Source: CAKSHC01 sp045594545
GTDB taxonomy: Bacteria; Bacillota; Clostridia; Oscillospirales; UMGS1783
Reading direction: 5' to 3'
Assembly (NCBI GenBank): GCA_045594545.1
Contig: JAZNYQ010000116.1
Span: 1 to 22,369 of the forward strand
DNA length: 22,369 nt
Below are positions 9,450 to 15,148 of this stretch, piece after piece. Under the pieces are notes generated by a model that had not been told where the DNA came from, searched no databases, and was given only the letters and a program-made list of their open reading frames with translations. Each line of letters begins with the position of its first letter. The stretch's first letter is position 1. The position numbers were made by a program, and so were the translations under genes.

Positions 9450-10394
9450 TTATATCTTGATACTTTTAATAACGTTTTTCAGACACTCGGCACTGTGATG
9501 CAACTGTTTGAGTTCACTGTCGGTCAGCGGCAAGAGCAGTTTCGAGTGCGCGCCCTGATTGTTTACGACATTGAGGATGGACATACACACATCATCAATG
9601 CCGTATTCGCCGTTGAGCATGGTCGATACTGTCATGGTCGTGTCGATCGAGGACAGCAACGCTTTCACAATATAACAGACGGTAACCGAAACGGCATTAA
9701 AGGTCGCCCCTTTAGCGGCAATGATGCGGCCGCCCGAGGTACGAACGTAATTTTCGATCTCTTCATGGTCGAGTTCGGGATAATGGGTGGCGGGATTGAC
9801 CATCAGTTTATTCCAATCATCCAGCGGAATGTTGGAGATACTGGCCACCGACCAGGGGATAAACGACGAGTCACCGTGCTCGCCCAGTACATAGGCATGG
9901 ATGTTCTGCTGGTTGATCGAGCAGCACTCGCTCAGCCGCACACGCAAACGGGAAGTATCCAGCACCGTACCCGAACCGATGATATGGCTCTCAGGCAGTC
10001 CCGATACCTTGGTAAATACATAGGTTAAAATATCCACAGGGTTACTTACGATAATATAATGGGCCTCGGGCGCATACCGTACGATCTGGGGAATGATCTG
10101 TTTGGTAATGTCGGTATTGACCTGCGCCAGTTCCAGACGGGACTGACCCGCCTTACGGGGCAGACCCGAGGTGAGAATGACAATGTCCGAACCCACCGCG
10201 TCAGCATAACTGCCTTCATAGATCAAGCAGGGATGACAGAACGGCGTGCCCTGATAAATATCCATGGCTACACCGATAGCCTTTTCGCGATTGATGTCGA
10301 TCATTACGATCTCTGATGTGGCACCTGTGACGGCCAAGGTGTAGGCAATGGTAGCACCCACCTGTCCGGCACCGATAATGGTGATCTTACTCAT
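9450..10394 (-). CDS. mdh: NAD-dependent malate dehydrogenase of the L-lactate/malate dehydrogenase family
   Basis: A 314-residue enzyme, first gene of the operon, probably reducing oxaloacetate to malate with NADH. It has the Rossmann motif IGAGQVGATIA at 7-17, D33 after the second strand (NAD rather than NADP), catalytic D146, R149 and H173 (GEHGDS), and mobile-loop R86. The general look (GEHGDSSFIPWS) is lactate-dehydrogenase-like. However, the substrate-specificity residue in SGLPRKAGQSR is Arg80, where lactate dehydrogenases have Gln and malate dehydrogenases Arg. The ATG at 10394 follows AGGAGG; a longer frame to 10454 adds non-conserved residues from the leader. Malate specificity is a family inference backed by the adjacent fumarase. 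Confidence 0.85.
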   Translation of the reverse strand: MSKITIIGAGQVGATIAYTLAVTGATSEIVMIDINREKAIGVAMDIYQGTPFCHPCLIYEGSYADAVGSDIVILTSGLPRKAGQSRLELAQVNTDITKQIIPQIVRYAPEAHYIIVSNPVDILTYVFTKVSGLPESHIIGSGTVLDTSRLRVRLSECCSINQQNIHAYVLGEHGDSSFIPWSVASISNIPLDDWNKLMVNPATHYPELDHEEIENYVRTSGGRIIAAKGATFNAVSVTVCYIVKALLSSIDTTMTVSTMLNGEYGIDDVCMSILNVVNNQGAHSKLLLPLTDSELKQLHHSAECLKNVIKSIKI

Positions 10395-10507
10395 GCAATT
10401 TCCTCCTGTTTTTGCCTCTATCACAAACGCACCGATAAGCGGCCCGATCTGCATCGTCCGCTTCCGTTCGGTGTTCTATTCTCTGCATCTCCAAAAACAC
10501 CCAGAGT

Positions 10508-10536
10508 ATTCTACCAAAAAAGCATGCCTCTGTCAA
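10508..10536 (-). promoter_or_regulatory. Proximal promoter of the mdh-fum-hdr-flx-frd operon
   Basis: On the minus strand TTGACA (10536-10531), a 17-nt spacer and TAGAAT (10513-10508) form an almost ideal housekeeping promoter. Transcription would begin near 10500, giving an approximately 105-nt leader before mdh. Confidence 0.8.
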
Positions 10537-10541
10537 AGAAA

Positions 10542-10620
10542 TTTGCATCTTTTGTCGAATTTCTCCGTATAGATTATATGACATCCCGCGGAAAATTACA
10601 ACATTTTTTGCTCTTTTGTC
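10542..10620 (-). repeat. Two copies of GACAAAAGAnGCAAA, each just upstream of a promoter -35 box
   Basis: On the minus strand the motif GACAAAAGA(T)GCAAA occurs at 10556-10542 and, one base different in spacing, at 10620-10606. Each copy ends 4-5 nt before the -35 hexamer of one of the two tandem promoters. This arrangement suits an activator site or an A-rich upstream promoter element. Confidence 0.5.
10573..10601 (-). promoter_or_regulatory. Distal tandem promoter of the same operon
   Basis: On the minus strand TTGTAA (10601-10596), 17 nt, and a perfect TATAAT (10578-10573). It lies 65 nt upstream of the proximal promoter in the same orientation. Confidence 0.6.
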
Positions 10621-10635
10621 CATATGGTTTTTCTG

Positions 10636-10664
10636 TTGACAAATTTATTTTTATGGTATATGAT
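10636..10664 (+). promoter_or_regulatory. Promoter of the zinc-ribbon protein gene
   Basis: TTGACA (10636-10641), 17 nt, TATGAT (10659-10664), about 30 nt ahead of the coding start. It diverges from the operon promoters, so the intergenic space is a two-way control region. Confidence 0.82.
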
Positions 10665-10695
10665 GGATACAAATAAAAAAGTGAGGATACATATC

Positions 10696-11241
10696 ATGGA
10701 AAACAAACCCCGTTTTTGCACCAACTGCGGCACGGCACTGGTTGCCGATGCCCGTTTCTGCCCCGGTTGCGGCACCGCTTGCGCCGTGGCCGCTCCCGTA
10801 GCCGAGCCTGTGGCTGAACCCGTTGTTGAGCCGGTCGTTGAGCCCGTAGCCGAGCCTGTGGCTGAACCCGTTGTTGAGCCGGTGGCCGCTCCCGTAGTCG
10901 AGCCGGTGGCCGCTCCTGTTGCCCAGACGGTGGCTGCTCCCGCCGAGCCGGCCGCCGAGAGTGTCAACATCGCCATGCCGATCGTGGCCATGGCCTGCGG
11001 CATTATGAGCTTTATTTTGACCTGCGCTTCCCTGCCCGAAGGTGGCATCTGGGAGAACTTCGGTTTCTTCCTGCTCGCCTCCCCCGCCATTGCGCTGGCT
11101 ATCATCTTCGGCCTACCCAATCTGAAGGCCAGCATCGCCGCCCGCCGCATCAATACCATCATCTTCAGCGCGGTCGGTCTGGGTACGGCAGCCTTTGCCG
11201 CCACCATCAGTCTGATCGATCTGCTGGTACATCTTTCCTGA
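10696..11241 (+). CDS. Zinc-ribbon membrane protein with a VAEP-repeat linker
   Basis: A 181-residue protein of unknown function. Residues 8-25 are a rubredoxin-like zinc ribbon, CTNCG...CPGCG (C8, C11, C22, C25), of the type found at the N-terminus of many Firmicute membrane proteins. Residues 31-88 are a low-complexity linker of Val-Ala/Val-Glu/Ala-Pro repeats. Residues 91-112, 122-142 and 153-177 are hydrophobic, probably three transmembrane helices, so the ribbon would face the cytosol. The ATG at 10696 is preceded by AGGA at 8 nt and lies downstream of the promoter; the in-frame ATG at 10624 is upstream of the -35 box and cannot be used from this promoter. The gene stands alone, closed by a terminator. 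Confidence 0.82.
   Translation: MENKPRFCTNCGTALVADARFCPGCGTACAVAAPVAEPVAEPVVEPVVEPVAEPVAEPVVEPVAAPVVEPVAAPVAQTVAAPAEPAAESVNIAMPIVAMACGIMSFILTCASLPEGGIWENFGFFLLASPAIALAIIFGLPNLKASIAARRINTIIFSAVGLGTAAFAATISLIDLLVHLS
10795..10883 (+). repeat. 41-bp perfect direct repeat inside the zinc-ribbon gene
   Basis: The stretch 10795-10835 is repeated exactly at 10843-10883, a 48-bp period that keeps the reading frame. It encodes PVAEPVAEPVVEPV-type linker units. Shorter, imperfect copies continue to about 10930. Confidence 0.9.
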
Positions 11242-11250
11242 AAAATCATA

Positions 11251-11279
11251 AAAATAGCGCCGTAAGGTGCTATTTTTTT
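11251..11279 (+). terminator. Rho-independent terminator after the zinc-ribbon gene
   Basis: AAATAGCGCC and GGTGCTATTT form a 10-bp stem around a GTAA loop, running into a T tract, 10 nt after the stop codon. Confidence 0.85.
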
Positions 11280-11288
11280 GCCTTTTTC

Positions 11289-11332
11289 TTGCACTTTAGC
11301 GCTTTTTATGGTAAAATTTAGGAAATATTTCC
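11289..11332 (+). promoter_or_regulatory. Promoter and adjacent palindrome upstream of the ibrA-like gene
   Basis: TTGCAC (11289-11294), 17 nt, TAAAAT (11312-11317). The perfect 12-bp palindrome GGAAATATTTCC (11321-11332) lies at the expected transcription start and could be an operator. Confidence 0.65.
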
Positions 11333-11353
11333 CTTTTACCGGATGTATAAGTT

Positions 11354-12670
11354 ATGAAAAAACACTACCTTTCGCAAAATGTTTATGAGGCAACCCAAGA
11401 ACGGCTTCGCTTTCTCTTTGAGGAATTTGATAATATTTTTGTCTCCTTTTCGGGTGGAAAGGATAGCGGTCTGTTGCTCAATCTGACGCTGGATTTTCAG
11501 CAGAAATACTACCCCGACAAAAAGATCGGCGTTTTTCATCAAGACTTTGAAGCGCAATACTCGGCTACCACCGAATACGTCACCCGCACCTTTGACCGCA
11601 TTGAAAAACAAGTCTTCCCCTACTGGGTCTGCCTGCCCATGGCGACCCGCACCGCTTTGAGCAGTTACCAGATGTATTGGTATCCGTGGGACGATAAAAT
11701 GCAGGATGCATGGGTGCGCCCCATGCCTGAGCGCCCCTATGTCATAAACTTAGAAAATAACCCGATACTGACCTATCGGTATCGGATGCATCAAGAAGAT
11801 CTGGCTAAACAGTTCGGCCGCTGGTATCGGCTGGCGCACGGCGGGAAAAAGACGGTCTGCCTGCTGGGGCTGCGCGCCGAGGAGTCGCTCCAGCGGTACA
11901 GCGGATTTCTCAATAAGCGCTACGGCTATCAGGACAAGTGCTGGATCACCCGTCAGTTCAAAGAGGTCTACGCCGCCTCGCCGTTGTACGACTGGACCAA
12001 TGCCGATGTCTGGCACGCCAATTTCAAATTTGATTACGATTATAACAAATTATACGACCTGTTCTATATGGCCGGCCGCACCCCCGATCAGATGCGTGTC
12101 GCCTCTCCCTTTAACGATCAGGCCAAGGAAAGCCTCAACCTCTATCGGGTGATCGATCCCGAAATCTGGACCAAATTAGTAGGACGGGTACACGGCGCCA
12201 ACTTCGGCGCCCTCTACGGGCGTTCCAAGGCGATGGGATACCGCAACCTCACCCTGCCCGAGGGACATACGTGGGAAAGCTATACCAAGTTCCTGCTGGA
12301 TACTCTGCCCGCCCGCCTGCGGGACAATTACCAAAAGAAATTCCAGACTTCGATCGACTTCTGGCACACGGTGGGCGGCGGGCTGGATGAAGACGTCATT
12401 GCCGAACTGGAAGCGCGCGGCTACGCCATCGCCCGCAACGGCGTATCCAATTACACCATCATGAAAAATTCTCGCATCATCTTCTTGGACAAGATCCCCG
12501 ACCATACCGACGATATCAAATCCACCAAGGACATTCCGTCCTGGAAACGGATGTGTTATTGCATTCTGAAAAACGATCATATCTGTCGCTTCATGGGTTT
12601 TGGCCTTACCCGTGAACAGTACCGAAATCTCGACCTGCTCAAAGAAAAATACAGCCAAATAGGAGAATAA
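11354..12670 (+). CDS. IbrA-like PAPS reductase-family PP-loop protein
   Basis: A 438-residue protein of the phosphoadenosine-phosphosulfate reductase superfamily, IbrA/DUF3440 type. The ATP-pyrophosphatase PP-loop SFSGGKDSGLLL is at 31-42, followed by a Rossmann-like half with FHQDFEAQYSATTEYV. The LLGLRAEESLQRY segment (about residues 173-185), typical of these ATP-pyrophosphatases, precedes the C-terminal extension. A late CYC motif may take part in redox or metal chemistry. The ribosome site is weak (GGATG about 10 nt ahead of the ATG). The family was named from an E. coli regulator pair (IbrA with IbrB), and the next gene is the IbrB partner, 1 nt downstream. Real activity is unknown; classical sulfate assimilation is unlikely because none of the other genes are near. 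Confidence 0.82.
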   Translation: MKKHYLSQNVYEATQERLRFLFEEFDNIFVSFSGGKDSGLLLNLTLDFQQKYYPDKKIGVFHQDFEAQYSATTEYVTRTFDRIEKQVFPYWVCLPMATRTALSSYQMYWYPWDDKMQDAWVRPMPERPYVINLENNPILTYRYRMHQEDLAKQFGRWYRLAHGGKKTVCLLGLRAEESLQRYSGFLNKRYGYQDKCWITRQFKEVYAASPLYDWTNADVWHANFKFDYDYNKLYDLFYMAGRTPDQMRVASPFNDQAKESLNLYRVIDPEIWTKLVGRVHGANFGALYGRSKAMGYRNLTLPEGHTWESYTKFLLDTLPARLRDNYQKKFQTSIDFWHTVGGGLDEDVIAELEARGYAIARNGVSNYTIMKNSRIIFLDKIPDHTDDIKSTKDIPSWKRMCYCILKNDHICRFMGFGLTREQYRNLDLLKEKYSQIGE

Positions 12671-12671
12671 T

Positions 12672-13250
12672 ATGCCCAAGCAAAGCCCCGTATATCACAT
12701 TATTTCCGTCCCCATTGAGAAGATCGTACCCAACGACTATAATCCCAATGCCGTAGCGCCGCCCGAACTCAAACTGCTCTATGACAGCATCAAACAGGAT
12801 GGGTACACCATGCCCATCGTCTGCTATCACAACAAAGAGAACGATACCTATATCATTGTAGACGGCTTTCACCGCTACCGCATTATGCTCGATCATCCCG
12901 ACATTTACGAGCGCGAGGGCGGCAAATTGCCCGTCTCGGTCATCGACAAGAGCCTTGACCACCGCATGGCCTCCACCATTCGCCACAACCGCGCCCGCGG
13001 CAATCACGACGTCGATCTGATGAGCAACATCATCAAAGAATTGCACGAACTGGGTCGCAGCGATAAATGGATCGCCAAGCATCTGGGCATGGATAGGGAT
13101 GAAATTTTGCGACTCAAACAGATCACGGGGCTGGCGGCGCTGTTTCGCGATATTGAGTTTTCCCATGCATGGGAGCCGATCGAGAATTTACCCGACCGCG
13201 ACGCCATAGCCGCCTCGGCCAATCCATCCAACGACAAACAATTTGTATAA
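12672..13250 (+). CDS. IbrB-like ParB/sulfiredoxin-fold protein
   Basis: A 192-residue protein. Residues 8-95 form a ParB N-terminal/sulfiredoxin-like domain: VPIEKIVPNDYNPN, then SIKQDGYTMPIV and the nucleotide-contact segment VDGFHRYR at 63-70. RHNRARGNHD (about 99-108) corresponds to the conserved ParB NxxR-type patch. Residues 110-150 (LMSNIIKELHELGRSDKWIAK onward) look like the ParB helix-turn-helix. It starts 1 nt after the upstream stop behind AGGAG, so the pair is translationally linked. A plasmid or chromosome partition role is unlikely: no ParA neighbour, and the protein is much shorter than ParB. Some ParB-fold proteins hydrolyse CTP or ATP, but this is not testable here. Confidence 0.82.
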   Translation: MPKQSPVYHIISVPIEKIVPNDYNPNAVAPPELKLLYDSIKQDGYTMPIVCYHNKENDTYIIVDGFHRYRIMLDHPDIYEREGGKLPVSVIDKSLDHRMASTIRHNRARGNHDVDLMSNIIKELHELGRSDKWIAKHLGMDRDEILRLKQITGLAALFRDIEFSHAWEPIENLPDRDAIAASANPSNDKQFV

Positions 13251-13281
13251 AAAATGGTAGGCATCCCAGCCTACCATTTTT
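13251..13281. terminator. Bidirectional terminator between the ibrB-like and SLOG genes
   Basis: AAAATGGTAGGC and GCCTACCATTTT form a perfect 12-bp stem around ATCCCA, with A's on one side and T's on the other. It serves the plus-strand ibrAB unit and includes the stop codon of the minus-strand gene. Confidence 0.88.
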
Positions 13282-13657
13282 CTATCATTTTTATTTTTAC
13301 GGGTTTCCCGTACTGTTTGGCACATTCGATCATCGATCTTGTGCCGCGGCTCTCGCCGTCCCAGAAGCAGATGACATAGTCGGCCACCTGCGCCATTTCC
13401 TTGTTCCGCCGGGGCCCTGCGCTCCGCCCGTACCGTTCCCAATCGGCGGGGTGTTCCTCAACCTCAAATCCGTTCTCATCGGCGTAACGCTCCCCAATGG
13501 CATCAGCCCCGCTGGCACCGCCCGAAACGATAATGATATGATTTTCTTTTCGGATGTTGGACAGGCAAAAGTCAATATATTCTTTGGCTTCCTCGTAATC
13601 GTCGTAATCCCGACAACCGGCTACCACGACCCGTTTTGTTGGCAGATCTTTTTTCAT
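13271..13657 (-). CDS. SLOG-superfamily protein (DUF2493, YspA/YpsA-related)
   Basis: A 128-residue Rossmann-like protein of the DUF2493 family. VVVAGCRDYDDYEEA at 10-24 is the family's first strand and loop. IIIVSGGASGADAIGERYA at 41-59 carries the SLOG glycine-rich motif, and HPADWERYGRSAGPRRNKEM at 69-88 is the other diagnostic block. SLOG proteins are thought to bind nucleotide-derived ligands, but no reaction is established for this family. The start at 13657 follows AGGAGG; a longer frame to 13792 would translate through a terminator hairpin and a structured leader and is rejected. Expression is probably set by premature termination in that leader. Confidence 0.85.
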   Translation of the reverse strand: MKKDLPTKRVVVAGCRDYDDYEEAKEYIDFCLSNIRKENHIIIVSGGASGADAIGERYADENGFEVEEHPADWERYGRSAGPRRNKEMAQVADYVICFWDGESRGTRSMIECAKQYGKPVKIKMIEKW

Positions 13658-13664
13658 ACGGTGA

Positions 13665-13816
13665 TCCTCCTTAAAAAAAGAGCACACTCCGAGGAGTGTG
13701 CCGAAAAAGTGCTCCTCGTCATTTGTTACCACACGAATGACCCTATGCGGGGTTAGAGGAAAACACCTTTTACCAAGGCATTTTCCCCGCAAAGAGTCCT
13801 ATCTAATTCGTGTGGT
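13665..13816 (-). ncRNA. Structured 5' leader with terminator/antiterminator switch (riboswitch-like candidate, class unknown)
   Basis: Read on the minus strand, P1 pairs CCACACGAAT (13815-13806) with ATTCGTGTGG (13738-13729). P2 pairs TGCGGGG (13791-13785) with CCCCGCA (13752-13746). P3, directly stacked, pairs AAAATGCCTT (13784-13775) with AAGGTGTTTT (13769-13760) around GGTAA. P3 contains two G-U pairs that would be C-A mismatches on the other strand, so the fold belongs to the minus-strand RNA. An internal loop (TTAGA, 13806-13802) can pair with a bulge (TCTAA, 13757-13753). CGAGGAG (13718-13712) can pair with CTCCTCG (13696-13690) inside the terminator. I matched it to no known riboswitch consensus from memory. 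Confidence 0.7.
13673..13701 (-). terminator. Conditional terminator just upstream of the SLOG gene's ribosome site
   Basis: GCACACTCC (13701-13693) and GGAGTGTGC (13690-13682) pair with a tight loop, followed by CT and seven T's (13679-13673) ending about 3 nt before AAGGAGG. Placement between leader and start codon marks it as an attenuator, not the end of another gene. Confidence 0.8.
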
Positions 13817-13822
13817 GCCATT

Positions 13823-13851
13823 ATTTTACCACAAAACAAAATAAGTTGCAA
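13823..13851 (-). promoter_or_regulatory. Promoter of the SLOG-gene leader RNA
   Basis: On the minus strand TTGCAA (13851-13846), 17 nt, TAAAAT (13828-13823). The predicted start near 13816 coincides with the first base of the P1 stem. Confidence 0.7.
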
Positions 13852-13860
13852 CCGTTTGGC

Positions 13861-13891
13861 CAAAAAAAAGACGACCCTCACGGATCGTCTA
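13861..13891 (-). terminator. Terminator of the wHTH/GHKL/STAS-like regulator gene
   Basis: On the minus strand AGACGATCC and GGGTCGTCT form a stem around GTGA, followed by eight T's, about 30 nt after the stop codon. Confidence 0.85.
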
Positions 13892-13921
13892 TCTTCATCA
13901 TTACTAAATCTGTAAAAACCC

Positions 13922-14935
13922 TTAAATGGTATTTATCACATGGTTATACATATTGGTTACGCTTTCATTCATGTGGATCGGCAGCAATTTCATATTCGGA
14001 TGCAATCCCTGATATACCACGAATAATTGATGAGCAAACCCTTGCCCCATCCAGCCGACCTCGTCAAAATCCAGAATCACTTCCTGAAATTGATCCAATC
14101 GGTTGCAGATCCTTTTGGCCTGTGAACGAGATACCGGAGCCGAATCAAAGATATTTTTTAACGGAATACGGGTTTTGTTAAACGCCCCCTCCTCGTTGGC
14201 ATACAGATCAAAAACTTCACTGCTGGTTTTATGTGTAAAATTTGACAACGCCATGCACACACCGGTTCCTTTCAGCGGCGCATCGACATCTTCCACCCTG
14301 TCGTTACGATACCGTGAGGCGCTGAACACCTTGGCACTGGAAAGGATTAAAAAGGTATCCATCATTTTTGAACTGAAAAAAATCCCCTCGCCCGAATGAT
14401 TGGATTCATCCGTTGTTAATTTACCCTTAACCAATTCGCAAATCGCCTCATCCAGACTCGAAAGAGAAAAATGATTTTTTATCTTTTCAAAAATACCAAC
14501 GCCATCATCCATGATCCATACTCGGGTACGCAGAAAATCTTGCTCCACAACGACCTTCATATGTTCCGCTTCCGAATGGTCCATGACATTATTCACCATC
14601 TCGCTAAACACATAACTCCAGATTTGCTGAACATTTTCCGCATACTGACTCACAAACGGTTTTAAGCAAATATCATAGGCGTGCATATCGGAATCCAAAT
14701 CCCCTGCGCTTCGCTTGAAAAGCACAACGTGCCGTGTGGAGGCTAATCGGTATTGCCCCCGTTTCTCCTTGATGATCACACCCTGTTCGATCAGTTCCGT
14801 TAAATAGGTGTGTACGGTATTGGTACTGATACCAAAGGCATCCGATACGATCTTGGAAACACTTTTGGTATTGTCGGCAATCTTCTCTAACATATAACAA
14901 ACAATCGTTTGCTTCTTTTCCGAACTGAATTTCAT
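13922..14935 (-). CDS. Winged-helix / GHKL-ATPase / STAS-like (DUF4325) regulator
   Basis: A 337-residue three-part protein. Residues 1-68 form a winged helix-turn-helix (SVSKIVSDAFGISTNTVHTYLTEL as recognition region, wing at GQYRLA). Residues about 105-235 form a GHKL/histidine-kinase-type ATPase with the N-box SEMVNNVMDHS (111-121), G1 box DDGVGIF (143-149) and G2 box HSGEGIFFS (180-188). Residues about 265-337 match the STAS-like DUF4325 domain, with VILDFDEVGWMGQGFA as its signature. The ATPase resembles anti-sigma-factor kinases and the last domain resembles anti-sigma antagonists, so a partner-switch mechanism in a single polypeptide is plausible but inferred. No phospho-acceptor histidine domain is seen. 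Its upstream repeats suggest autoregulation. The ribosome site is modest (AAGGGTGAG). Confidence 0.83.
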   Translation of the reverse strand: MKFSSEKKQTIVCYMLEKIADNTKSVSKIVSDAFGISTNTVHTYLTELIEQGVIIKEKRGQYRLASTRHVVLFKRSAGDLDSDMHAYDICLKPFVSQYAENVQQIWSYVFSEMVNNVMDHSEAEHMKVVVEQDFLRTRVWIMDDGVGIFEKIKNHFSLSSLDEAICELVKGKLTTDESNHSGEGIFFSSKMMDTFLILSSAKVFSASRYRNDRVEDVDAPLKGTGVCMALSNFTHKTSSEVFDLYANEEGAFNKTRIPLKNIFDSAPVSRSQAKRICNRLDQFQEVILDFDEVGWMGQGFAHQLFVVYQGLHPNMKLLPIHMNESVTNMYNHVINTI

Positions 14936-14966
14936 GACGGCTCACCCTTTATCATAAACTACTGTT

Positions 14967-14995
14967 AGTATACGCCAAACTCTTAATTATGTCAA
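14967..14995 (-). promoter_or_regulatory. Promoter of the regulator gene
   Basis: On the minus strand TTGACA (14995-14990), 17 nt, TATACT (14972-14967), about 32 nt upstream of the coding start. Confidence 0.85.
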
Positions 14996-15000
14996 TAGTT

Positions 15001-15049
15001 ATTACTGATAAAATATATTTTATTACTGTTAAATTCTTTTATCAGTAAT
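15001..15049. promoter_or_regulatory. Operator-like repeat array upstream of the regulator promoter
   Basis: ATTACTGATAAAA (15001-15013) and its exact reverse complement TTTTATCAGTAAT (15037-15049) form a 13-bp inverted repeat. A third, direct copy ATTACTGTTAAA lies between them (15022-15033), and a partial copy TACTGTTA touches the -10 box (14960-14967). Spacing between copies is 15-21 bp, close to one and a half to two helical turns. Confidence 0.7.
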
Positions 15050-15102
15050 ATCCCGACAAAATACAAGACACCTCGTTTCTGTTTTTTCGCTGATTCTTCA
15101 TA

Positions 15103-15133
15103 AAAAAAGGACATCCCGAAGGATGTCCTTTTT
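15103..15133. terminator. Terminator of the iscU-like/GGGtGRT operon (bidirectional)
   Basis: GGACATCC and GGATGTCC pair around CGAA, flanked by seven A's on the left and five T's on the right, so it can act on both strands. The gene it serves ends at 15149 on the minus strand. The rest of 14936-15148 holds only the regulator's promoter and repeats. Confidence 0.85.
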
Positions 15134-15148
15134 GCATTGCGTACTTTC

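Noticed and set aside
9450..10394. L-lactate dehydrogenase as the product
   Set aside because: The substrate-specificity position is Arg, not Gln, and the gene leads into fumarase; malate dehydrogenase fits better.
10387..10623. Small minus-strand open frame upstream of mdh
   Set aside because: Both operon promoters and their -10 boxes lie inside it, and it has no family resemblance.
10795..10930. CRISPR-like or satellite array
   Set aside because: Repeats are in frame within a coding sequence, lack spacers and encode a proline-rich linker.
13658..13792. Upstream extension of the SLOG protein
   Set aside because: The extra 45 codons would be read through the terminator hairpin and the structured leader, and the ribosome site sits directly before 13657.
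13729..13815. Inverted repeat as an insertion-sequence or miniature transposon end pair
   Set aside because: No target-site duplication or transposase was seen, and the promoter, one-strand G-U pairs and terminator point to an RNA leader.
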